Part shown: positions 8,601-14,222 of the stretch, piece by piece | How the letters are laid out: each line of letters begins with the position of its first letter | How positions within the stretch are numbered: position 1 is the stretch's first letter | NCBI GenBank assembly: GCA_900548595.1 | Contig: URLB01000038.1 | Location: forward strand, 1 to 16,007 | Length of the DNA stretch: 16,007 nucleotides | Reading direction: 5' to 3' | DNA from: an uncultured Eubacteriales bacterium | GTDB taxonomy: Bacteria; Bacillota; Clostridia; Lachnospirales; Anaerotignaceae | Position numbers and translations under genes: made by a program | Notes under the pieces: model-generated | What the model was told of the DNA's origin: nothing | The model's input: only the letters and a program-made list of their open reading frames with translations | The model's database searches: none

Positions 8601-9144
8601 ACAGCACGGACATATGGAAACCGTCGGCTACGACATGTATTGCAAACTGCTTGACGAGGCGGTATGCAAGCTGAAAGGCATTGAAAAAGAAGAAAGCTTC
8701 GAGACTTCCGTAGACATAAACGTCAACGCCTATATACCCGAATATTATATAGAAAACGAAGAACAGAGACTGGAGATATACAAAAAAATATCCGTTATAA
8801 ACGACGTCGACGGTTTCTATGACGTTCAGGAGGAAATAGAGGACAGATTCGGAACTATGCCGAAAGCCGTTCAGACGCTGTTGGACGTCGCGCTTATGAA
8901 AGCCGACGCTCACGGTCTGGGCATAATATCAATAGCGGAGAAACAGAAAAATGTTATTGTAACTTTTAAAGCCGACGCCAAGGTGGATACGGCGAAGATA
9001 ACGAAACTTTTGACGGAGAAAAACAGTCCGTATATGTTTACCGCGGCTGTCGAGCCTTATATAACCGTAAAAATGGCAGATAAACAAAATGCTTTAGATT
9101 GTGTTAAAAATTTTATACAAAAACTGAATGATGTTGAAAGTTGA
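5641..9144 (+). CDS. mfd: Transcription-repair coupling factor (Mfd)
   Basis: Mfd displaces RNA polymerase stalled at DNA damage and recruits UvrA. The 1167 residues match full length. The N-terminal part (to ~350) is the UvrB-homology region with YVEGVGQFALRGGILDIFSP. The RNA-polymerase-interacting (CarD-like) domain begins near residue 497 with KVGDYVVHESHGIGVYRG. The translocase follows: Walker A GDVGYGKT (653-660), Walker B DEEQ (754-757), ATPIPRTL (781-788), TTIIETGLDIPNVNTIII, and motif VI QLRGRVGRS (923-931). The C-terminal TRCF domain (~1010-1110) includes NVNAYIPEYYI. The start is GTG 5641 with AGAGGTGAT upstream. A short hairpin lies within codons 26-33. No frameshift or missing motif is seen. 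Confidence 0.98.
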   Translation: MKWLTEPLKELEDYRYLLENIKNKNTPVLATGVIDVQKTQLIYALCKEAGATALIIGHDEADAKSIYNDILSLNEKASYFPAKDVIFYSADVHSSDITRQRFKTIDELLSGETDFVCTTAEALFERLMPKKEMNEYIFELREGDIIPLDELVQRLITMGYERSDYVEGVGQFALRGGILDIFSPVHDTAVRIEFWDDEVDSVRTFDVISQRSLIRAENARIFPVREVISGREEAARAADLMEKDMLKAIKNYEKKENTEAAENIKNTVGEAVDRLRNGDYDIGAFINYLSTDTVSLFDYLPENTIVFYDEPRKIKAHADTIYEEFAESMKSRLQSGYILPKQMELIFNIDDVYRFSSKFREALFCAVAQNISDFKIKGISNFSVKASAAFNNQYEMFYDEIKFLKNGGYRVIIFGGGESRCERVARELNEHGVEAALVAPDRDFVPVSGGVYVCRGKLSKGFEYSGIKYAVFSLNEIIGEQGLKKKRKKIKKGKAIESFTDLKVGDYVVHESHGIGVYRGLEKITVDGINKDYLKISYNGGSNLFVPVNQMDLVQKYIGSDGARPKLSKLGGSDWGKMKSKVKAAVAILAEDLVEVYAKRQAAEGFKYSPDTPWQREFEENFDYTETDDQLNAVEDIKRDMESGKVMDRLVCGDVGYGKTEVAIRAAFKTIQDGKQVAYLVPTTILAQQHYSTFVKRMADYPVQIELLNRFRTAKEQKQTIKNLETGMADIVIGTHRLLSKDVKFKDLGLIIVDEEQRFGVAHKEKLKRIKENVNVLTLTATPIPRTLHMSLSGIRDMSLLEEPPEERMPVQTFVMESNEQFITDAIHRELARGGQVYYLHNRIDNIFEVAAKLQKLVPEARIQYAHGRMSERELEGIMADFIEGETDVLVCTTIIETGLDIPNVNTIIIQDADKMGLSQLYQLRGRVGRSNRTSYAYFMYKKNKVLQEVAEKRLQTIREFTEFGSGFKIAMRDLEIRGAGSLLGAEQHGHMETVGYDMYCKLLDEAVCKLKGIEKEESFETSVDINVNAYIPEYYIENEEQRLEIYKKISVINDVDGFYDVQEEIEDRFGTMPKAVQTLLDVALMKADAHGLGIISIAEKQKNVIVTFKADAKVDTAKITKLLTEKNSPYMFTAAVEPYITVKMADKQNALDCVKNFIQKLNDVES
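5716..5738 (+). other. Hairpin inside the 5' coding region of mfd
   Basis: ACTCCTGTT (5716-5724) and AACAGGAGT (5730-5738) form a perfect 9-bp stem around a five-base TTAGC loop, about 75 nt into mfd. No T-run follows, so it is not a terminator. It may be chance. Confidence 0.4.
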
Positions 9145-9161
9145 CGCTATTAGGTTATAAT
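9134..9161 (+). promoter_or_regulatory. Promoter spanning the mfd stop codon
   Basis: TTGAAA at 9134-9139 and a perfect TATAAT at 9156-9161 are 16 nt apart. The -35 lies inside the last codons of mfd and the -10 lies just after its stop. It would start transcription near 9168, about 30 nt before the lipoprotein gene. Confidence 0.6.
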
Positions 9162-9198
9162 AAAGCTGTGTTTAATTTATTTTCGGGGAGGTTTCGAT

Positions 9199-9912
9199 GT
9201 GAAAAAGATTATACTTGCCGTTGTAATGCTTGCGGCTGTACTTACCGGCTGCCAAACGGCTGAAAAGGCGGAAGATAACGGCTGGGCCGTTAAAATAAAT
9301 GATGAAACCGTTTCAAGAGAGGAATTTAACATATATCTTTACGAGACACAGAAAAGCTTTGAAAGTCTCGGAGGAGAGGATATATGGGAGACGGATTTTG
9401 ACGGAAGGTCTGCGGAAACCGTGGCGAAGGAGAACACGCTGTCTACGCTGACCTTTGTAAAGCTGACTGCCGAAAGGGCGGAAAATATGGAAGTGGAAAC
9501 GACCGAGGAGGACAAACAGGCGGCAAAAGCCGGAGCAGAAGAAATGTATAACAGCCTGACAGACACTGTAAGGGAAGCCATAGGCGCAGATGAACAATTA
9601 TATTATGACGTAATGCTTGAAAATATACTTTACGGCAAAGTGTATGAGGCAACGGTTAAGGATTATGTCGTAAGCGATGATGATTTTGAAGAATACTATA
9701 AAACATATAAGGGCGATTTGGCAGAGCAGTATCGCCGAAATGTAAATGATTCGGAAGAGATAAACGAAGAAACCCTCAAGGATTACAGCAGAGCGGTTTA
9801 TGAAGAACATATGAAACAGATTTATTTTTCCAAAGAATATGAAAAATGGGCAAATTCCGCAAAAATAGAGCGAAACGAAACGGTATGGAATTCTTTGACC
9901 CTTATAAGATAA
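9199..9912 (+). CDS. PrsA/SurA-N-like lipoprotein without a parvulin domain
   Basis: A 237-residue predicted lipoprotein. The signal peptide is short, with lipobox LTGC and lipidated Cys18, so the mature protein should sit on the outer face of the cell membrane. The start of the mature protein, WAVKINDETVSREEFNIYLYE (29-49), has the pattern seen in the N-terminal chaperone region of PrsA and SurA-like proteins. The rest is acidic and helical, with a C-terminal YEKWANSAKIERNETVW segment like the end of PrsA-type proteins. I find no parvulin (PPIase) domain between these parts, and the length leaves no room for one. PrsA-type genes after mfd are familiar in this group. I infer an extracytoplasmic chaperone; isomerase activity is not expected. 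GTG 9199 is chosen because GGGGAGG at 9185-9191 is seven bases upstream and the ATG at 9197 runs straight into a stop. Confidence 0.78.
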   Translation: MKKIILAVVMLAAVLTGCQTAEKAEDNGWAVKINDETVSREEFNIYLYETQKSFESLGGEDIWETDFDGRSAETVAKENTLSTLTFVKLTAERAENMEVETTEEDKQAAKAGAEEMYNSLTDTVREAIGADEQLYYDVMLENILYGKVYEATVKDYVVSDDDFEEYYKTYKGDLAEQYRRNVNDSEEINEETLKDYSRAVYEEHMKQIYFSKEYEKWANSAKIERNETVWNSLTLIR

Positions 9913-9927
9913 AATATATGAAATATT

Positions 9928-9952
9928 ATCCCCCTGCAAAGGGGGATTTTTT
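9928..9952 (+). terminator. Rho-independent terminator after the lipoprotein gene
   Basis: The stem ATCCCCC (9928-9934) pairs with GGGGGAT (9941-9947) around a six-base loop. It runs into a string of T (9947-9952). It lies 16 nt after the lipoprotein stop and separates it from the aldo/keto reductase gene. Confidence 0.88.
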
Positions 9953-9976
9953 AATGTATCTTATTTAAGAAATGTC

Positions 9977-10011
9977 TTGCCGATTACCTGTATTTTACTG
10001 TATTATATAAT
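9977..10011 (+). promoter_or_regulatory. Probable promoter of the aldo/keto reductase gene
   Basis: TTGCCG at 9977-9982 is followed after 18 nt by TATTAT (10001-10006). An overlapping perfect TATAAT (10006-10011) would pair with a poorer TTACCT (9984-9989) at 16 nt. Which pair is used cannot be decided by eye, but the region between the terminator and the ribosome site at 10025 is clearly promoter-like. Confidence 0.5.
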
Positions 10012-10039
10012 TATCAATAAAATTGGGAGGTTTGATAAT

Positions 10040-11167
10040 ATGCAGTATAGAGACTTCGGAAAAACAGGATTAAAAGTTTCACCCATAGGCTTCGGAATGA
10101 TGAGACTTCCGGCAGACAATGACGGCAACGTAGACGAGCAGAGAGCTATAAAAATGCTCAGAGATGCCATTGACAACGGCCTTAATTATGTTGATACGGC
10201 TTTCAACTATCATGGCGGAAACAGCGAAAAAATAACGGGAAAAGCTCTTCTTGACGGATATAGAGAAAAGGTGCATCTCGCTACAAAGGCTCCTGCATGG
10301 ATGTTCAAAAGCGGAGACGATTTCGATACTATTCTCGATAAACAGTTGCAAAGACTTCAGACCGACCATATAGACATATATATGCTCCATGCCATGAACG
10401 CCATAGCTTTCGAGAAAAAGGTAATGAGATACGGCGTAATGGAAAGGATAGAGGCTGCAAAGGCGGCAGGCAAAATAAAGTACATAGGATTCTCTTTCCA
10501 TGACAAATTGGACGTTTTCAAAAATATATGCGACAGTTATAACTGGGATTTCTGTCAGATACAGCTCAACTATCTTGATACGGAATATCAGGCAGGTATA
10601 GAAGGACTTAAATATGCGGCTTCAAAGGGAATGGCAGTCTCCATTATGGAACCGCTCAGAGGAGGATATCTTGCCAATGTTCCCACCGCAGTTAAAAAAG
10701 TTTTTGACGAAACAGGCAAATCACCTGTTGAGTGGGGTCTTGACTATCTTTGGAATATGCCGGAAGTATCGATTGTTCTCAGCGGCATGAGTACGGAGGA
10801 GCAGATAGCGGATAACCTTGCGTATGCGGCGCGTTCATCTGCGGGCATGTTCAGTGAAGAAGATAATAAGGTTATAGAAAAGGTACAGGGCATTTTTGCT
10901 TCTTATGATACAATACCTTGCACAGGTTGTTCATACTGTCTGCCGTGTCCGAAGGGCGTGGGAATACCGTATAATTTCCTTGTTTACAACAACTATAAAA
11001 CGGACGGAAACTTTGAGGCGGAGAAAAAGAGATACGAAGAATGGATACCGATGTTCGGACAGAAAGCGTCGGGCTGTATAGCATGTCATAAATGCGAAGA
11101 GGTTTGTCCACAGCATATAAAAATTGCCGATAAGCTTAAAGAAGTTGCGGCTGTTTTCGAGAAATGA
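10040..11167 (+). CDS. Aldo/keto reductase with C-terminal [4Fe-4S] ferredoxin-like domain
   Basis: A 375-residue oxidoreductase of the COG1453-type aldo/keto reductases, common in anaerobes and mostly of unknown substrate. The TIM-barrel part begins MQYRDFGKTGLKVSPIGFGMMRLP. It carries the expected catalytic tetrad at Asp52 (YVDTAFNY), Tyr57, Lys83 (ATKAP) and His117 (YMLHAMN). The C-terminal ~80 residues add two cysteine clusters, CTGCSYCLPCP and CIACHKCEEVCP, which can bind [4Fe-4S] centres, so electrons may come from or go to ferredoxin rather than only NAD(P)H. The start is ATG 10040 with GGGAGG at 10025-10030. The reading frame continues upstream to 9977, but that stretch has no ribosome site and overlaps the promoter. 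It stands alone between a terminator and the transporter promoter. Confidence 0.93.
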   Translation: MQYRDFGKTGLKVSPIGFGMMRLPADNDGNVDEQRAIKMLRDAIDNGLNYVDTAFNYHGGNSEKITGKALLDGYREKVHLATKAPAWMFKSGDDFDTILDKQLQRLQTDHIDIYMLHAMNAIAFEKKVMRYGVMERIEAAKAAGKIKYIGFSFHDKLDVFKNICDSYNWDFCQIQLNYLDTEYQAGIEGLKYAASKGMAVSIMEPLRGGYLANVPTAVKKVFDETGKSPVEWGLDYLWNMPEVSIVLSGMSTEEQIADNLAYAARSSAGMFSEEDNKVIEKVQGIFASYDTIPCTGCSYCLPCPKGVGIPYNFLVYNNYKTDGNFEAEKKRYEEWIPMFGQKASGCIACHKCEEVCPQHIKIADKLKEVAAVFEK

Positions 11168-11173
11168 TATAAA

Positions 11174-11210
11174 ATAAAATTTCTTTAGTTTAAATCAGAC
11201 AAAATTTTAT
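11174..11210. repeat. AT-only inverted repeat after the aldo/keto reductase gene
   Basis: ATAAAATTT (11174-11182) is perfectly complementary to AAATTTTAT (11202-11210) with a 19-nt loop. It lies just after the stop codon. Because the stem has no G-C pairs it would be a poor terminator and may be chance in this AT-rich spacer. Confidence 0.35.
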
Positions 11211-11243
11211 AATGTACCGCAAATCTATAGGCAGTATTGATGA

Positions 11244-11273
11244 TTGACAGTATTTGTTAAGCAATATTATAAT
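11244..11273 (+). promoter_or_regulatory. Consensus promoter of the nucleoside transporter operon
   Basis: TTGACA at 11244-11249 and TATAAT at 11268-11273 both match consensus exactly, with an 18-nt spacer. The predicted leader to the lipoprotein start at 11376 is about 95 nt. A second TATAAT at 11301-11306 has no good -35. I looked for a purine riboswitch in the leader and saw none. Confidence 0.75.
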
Positions 11274-11320
11274 TATATTAGAGTTGTATTAACTTTGATA
11301 TATAATGCGTTAAGCTTATA

Positions 11321-11348
11321 TATATTCTTAAATGTATATTCTTAAAAG
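11321..11348 (+). repeat. Tandem 14-nt direct repeat in the bmp leader
   Basis: TATATTCTTAAATG (11321-11334) is followed immediately by TATATTCTTAAAAG (11335-11348), one mismatch in 14. The pair lies between the promoter and the ribosome site GGGAGG (11363-11368). It could be an operator, an RNA-protein site, or a simple slippage duplication. Confidence 0.7.
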
Positions 11349-11375
11349 GATAACGAAGAAATGGGAGGATTAAGA

Positions 11376-12602
11376 ATGAAAAAATTATTGGCAGTTCTTT
11401 TATCAGCCGTAATGGTTCTCGGCGTATCGGCCTGCGGCAGTTCTTCAAGTTCCGAAGAACCGGCGGAGGAAACGAAACAGACGGAAGGAACGGCAGAAGG
11501 CATTGATGTAAGCGATATTAAAATCGGCTGCATCTTTATCGGCGACGAAAACGAGGGTTACACATACGCTCACATGAAGAGCGTAAAGGACATGCAGGAA
11601 ACGCTCGGCATCAGTGATGAACAGATAATTTACAAGTATAACACTCCTGAGGATGAAGCTTGCTATGACGCGGCTGTAGACCTTGCCGAACAGGGTTGCG
11701 ACATTATTTTTGCAAACAGCTTCGGTTTTGAAGATTTTATTCTCCAGGCAGCGGAAGAGTATCCCGAAATTCAGTTCTGCCATGCAACAGGCTATAAGGC
11801 TGCTTCAAGCGGACTTGCAAACGTACATAATTTCTTTGCAAATATTTATGAAGCGCGTTATGTAGCAGGTGTTGTTGCAGGTATGAAGCTTGCTGAGCTT
11901 TACGGAGCTGACACTGACGCTAAAATCGGTTATGTAGGCGCTTACTCATACGCAGAGGTTAAGTCAGGTTACACAGCTTTCTTCCTTGGCGTAAGATCAA
12001 TTTGCCCTAACGTAACAATGGAAGTTAAATACACAGGTTCATGGGCTAATCAGGCTCTTGAAAAAGAAACAGCCGAAGCTCTTATAGCTGACGGATGCGT
12101 ACTTGTCAGCCAGCATGCAGATACAACAGGAGCAGCTTCCGCGGCTGAAGCGGCAGGTATATATGACGTAGGATATAACGTATCAATGATAGACGCCGCT
12201 CCTAACTATGCGCTTACATCTTCGGCAATCAACTGGGGTTCTTATATAACATACGCTGTTGAGTGTATGCTTAACGGAGAGGAAATACCCGTTGACTGGT
12301 GCCAGGGACACAGCGAAAACGCAGTTTACCTTACAGAGCTTAACTCTGCCGCAATAGCAGAGGGAACAGAAGAAAAGGTAGAGGAAGTTTGGGCTGCAAT
12401 CGACAGCGGAGAACTTAAGGTATTCGATACTTCAACATGGACTGTAGGCGGAGAAACAATCACTTCCACAAAAGACCTTGAAGGCTTCAACGGTATTGAG
12501 TATATCAGTCCCGACGGATACTTCATGGAGTCCGAAATTGCGTCTGCACCTGCATTCACATTTGTAATCGACGGCATTACAGAACTTAACACAGTATATT
12601 AA
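11376..12602 (+). CDS. BMP-family nucleoside-binding lipoprotein of an ABC importer
   Basis: A 408-residue substrate-binding lipoprotein of the BMP/PnrA/Med family, which binds purine or pyrimidine nucleosides for uptake. The signal peptide ends in lipobox VSAC with lipidated Cys20, followed by a Ser/Glu-rich linker. Family segments include IGCIFIGDENEGYTYAH, the CDIIFANSFGFEDFILQAA stretch, FANIYEARYVAGVVAGMKL, AKIGYVGAYSYAEVKSGYTA, and VLVSQHADTTGAASAAEA. It is somewhat longer than many homologues (~350). ATG 11376 is fixed by GGGAGG at 11363-11368; the in-frame ATG at 11361 overlaps that site. After the first ~70 codons it uses ACA/ACT and GCT/CTT much more than its neighbours, which use ACG freely; this fits a highly expressed binding protein. 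It heads the ATPase-permease-permease set. The exact nucleoside cannot be told. Confidence 0.93.
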   Translation: MKKLLAVLLSAVMVLGVSACGSSSSSEEPAEETKQTEGTAEGIDVSDIKIGCIFIGDENEGYTYAHMKSVKDMQETLGISDEQIIYKYNTPEDEACYDAAVDLAEQGCDIIFANSFGFEDFILQAAEEYPEIQFCHATGYKAASSGLANVHNFFANIYEARYVAGVVAGMKLAELYGADTDAKIGYVGAYSYAEVKSGYTAFFLGVRSICPNVTMEVKYTGSWANQALEKETAEALIADGCVLVSQHADTTGAASAAEAAGIYDVGYNVSMIDAAPNYALTSSAINWGSYITYAVECMLNGEEIPVDWCQGHSENAVYLTELNSAAIAEGTEEKVEEVWAAIDSGELKVFDTSTWTVGGETITSTKDLEGFNGIEYISPDGYFMESEIASAPAFTFVIDGITELNTVY

Positions 12603-12617
12603 TATTTTTGAAATCAG

Positions 12618-12654
12618 GGGCAGGGTGGCCTGAAACATAACGGCGGCCCTGCCC
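12618..12654 (+). terminator. GC-rich hairpin between binding protein and ABC ATPase (attenuator or mRNA-stabilising)
   Basis: GGGCAGGG (12618-12625) pairs perfectly with CCCTGCCC (12647-12654). Inside, GCC (12628-12630) can pair with GGC (12642-12644). Downstream is TTATTCCGTTTT, not a clean T-run, so full termination is unlikely. Its position 15 nt after the stop of the lipoprotein gene suits a partial terminator or 3'-end protector that keeps the binding protein more abundant than the membrane parts. Confidence 0.6.
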
Positions 12655-12677
12655 TTATTCCGTTTTGCTTAAAAAAG

Positions 12678-12684
12678 AAGGAGG
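12678..12684 (+). promoter_or_regulatory. Strong ribosome binding site setting a TTG start
   Basis: AAGGAGG at 12678-12684, with a seven-base spacer to TTG 12692. No ATG lies at a suitable distance, so the rare TTG start is well supported. A strong site with a weak start codon may set moderate translation. Confidence 0.7.
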
Positions 12685-12691
12685 AGTAATA

Positions 12692-14221
12692 TTGGAGAGC
12701 GCAAACGCGATAGAGCTGAAAAAAATAAGTAAATACTTCGGAGAAGTTATTGCCAATAAAAATATTTCGCTCGAAGTAAGAAAGGGTGAAATTCTTTCTC
12801 TTTTGGGTGAAAACGGAAGCGGTAAAACAACTCTTATGAATATGCTTGCCGGTATTTATTTTCCCGATGAGGGTGAAATTATCATAGACGGGAAAGAGGT
12901 AAAAATAACATGTCCCGCCGATGCGTTTCAGCTGGGAATAGGTATGATACATCAGCATTTTAAGCTGATAGAAACATTTACGGCGGCGGAAAATATAATT
13001 CTCGGACTTCCCGGAAAAGAAATTATAAAAATGAACGAGGTCGTGGAAAAGATAAACGGACTTGTAAACAAGTACGGTTTTGAACTTGACCCCAACAAAA
13101 AAATATACAACATGTCCGTTTCGGAAAAACAGACGGTGGAAATCGTAAAAATGCTTTACAGGGGAGCCAATATACTCATACTGGACGAACCTACGGCAGT
13201 GCTTACGCCACAGGAAACAGACAGACTGTTTGACGTTCTGCGTAATATGAGAAACGACGGAAAGGCTATCATAATTATAACCCATAAGCTCCATGAGGTG
13301 CTTTCCCTTTCCGACAGGGTCGCAGTACTCAGAAAGGGAGAGTATATAGGAACAGTTCAGACAAAGGACGCTACGGAGCTTTCTCTGACGGAAATGATGG
13401 TCGGAGAAAAAGTTACCCTCGATATGGGAAGACAGGAACCACATGACGTTAAAAAGAAACTGGAAGTAAAAAATCTTACATGTATCGACAAAAACGGAGT
13501 AAAAACTCTGGATAATATATCTTTTGAGGCAAACACGGGCGAGGTTTTGGGAATAGCCGGTATAGCCGGAAGCGGACAGAAAGAGCTGTTGGAAGCCATA
13601 GCCGGACTTCAGAAAATACAAAACGGAAGCATAATATACTATGACGATGAGAAGGGCGAGGAGGAGCTTGTCGGAAAAACTCCTTTAGAAATATCGGACA
13701 TAGGCGTTGCGCTTTCATTTGTTCCCGAGGACAGGCTCGGAATGGGTCTTGTGGCAAATATGGATTTAACGGATAACGTAATGCTCAGAAGCTATAGGGA
13801 CGGAAAAGGCTCCTTCCTTAACAGAAAAACTCCTAAAAATATGACGGAAGAAATAGTGGACGAGCTTAAGGTAGTTACTCCCAGCCTCCAGACGCCCATA
13901 AGAAAGCTGTCGGGCGGAAACGTACAGAAAGTTCTTGTAGGACGTGAAATAGCAAACGCTCCGTCGGTTCTTATGACTGCATATGCCGTAAGGGGATTGG
14001 ATATAAACACATCATATACGATATATCATCTTATAAACAAACAGAAAGAACGCGGAGTAGCGGTAATATATGTCGGAGAAGACCTGGACGTATTATTGGA
14101 ACTGGCAGACAGGATACTTGTTCTCTGTGCCGGAAAGGTAAGCGGCATAGTAGACGCAAGAACGACGACAAAAGAGAAAATAGGACTTATGATGACAAAG
14201 CATACAGAGGAGGAGGTATAA
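12692..14221 (+). CDS. Nucleoside ABC transporter ATPase with two ABC domains (NupA/RnsB-like)
   Basis: A 509-residue tandem ATPase powering nucleoside import. NBD1 has Walker A GENGSGKT (39-46), Q-loop Gln88, Walker B ILILDEP (161-167) and switch His198, all canonical, but its signature reads MSVSEKQ (141-147), with Ser for the usual glycine. NBD2 has a degenerate Walker A, GIAGSGQK (290-297), with Gln for the P-loop Lys. Its Walker B region reads VLMTAYAVRGLD in place of the family's usual AxPTRGLD. Its signature LSGGN (406-410) is intact. One ATP site should therefore work and one be impaired. The start is TTG 12692, seven bases after AAGGAGG (12678-12684). An in-frame TTG at 12665 precedes that site, so the longer form is unlikely. 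The permease gene starts one base after the stop. Confidence 0.94.
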   Translation: MESANAIELKKISKYFGEVIANKNISLEVRKGEILSLLGENGSGKTTLMNMLAGIYFPDEGEIIIDGKEVKITCPADAFQLGIGMIHQHFKLIETFTAAENIILGLPGKEIIKMNEVVEKINGLVNKYGFELDPNKKIYNMSVSEKQTVEIVKMLYRGANILILDEPTAVLTPQETDRLFDVLRNMRNDGKAIIIITHKLHEVLSLSDRVAVLRKGEYIGTVQTKDATELSLTEMMVGEKVTLDMGRQEPHDVKKKLEVKNLTCIDKNGVKTLDNISFEANTGEVLGIAGIAGSGQKELLEAIAGLQKIQNGSIIYYDDEKGEEELVGKTPLEISDIGVALSFVPEDRLGMGLVANMDLTDNVMLRSYRDGKGSFLNRKTPKNMTEEIVDELKVVTPSLQTPIRKLSGGNVQKVLVGREIANAPSVLMTAYAVRGLDINTSYTIYHLINKQKERGVAVIYVGEDLDVLLELADRILVLCAGKVSGIVDARTTTKEKIGLMMTKHTEEEV

Positions 14222-14222
14222 T

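Noticed and set aside
9141..9161. TTGACG at 9141-9146 as -35 for TATAAT at 9156
   Set aside because: The spacer would be only 9 nt. TTGAAA at 9134 gives an acceptable 16 nt.
9977..10039. N-terminal extension of the aldo/keto reductase from TTG 9977
   Set aside because: No ribosome site, overlaps the promoter, and the family N-terminus MQYRDFGKTGLKVS begins at ATG 10040 behind GGGAGG.
11174..11210. Terminator after the aldo/keto reductase gene
   Set aside because: The inverted repeat is perfect but consists only of A-T pairs with a long loop, so it is kept as a repeat, not a terminator.
11274..11375. Purine riboswitch in the bmp leader
   Set aside because: The leader is AT-rich and short. 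I could not find the conserved loop sequences or a three-way junction.
12665..12691. ATPase start at TTG 12665
   Set aside because: The strong AAGGAGG site lies inside this extension and points to TTG 12692.
12614..13621. 335-residue minus-strand open frame opposite the ABC ATPase
   Set aside because: Rich in Phe/Tyr/Cys with no family pattern. It is the antisense of a confident ATPase gene and lacks a ribosome site.
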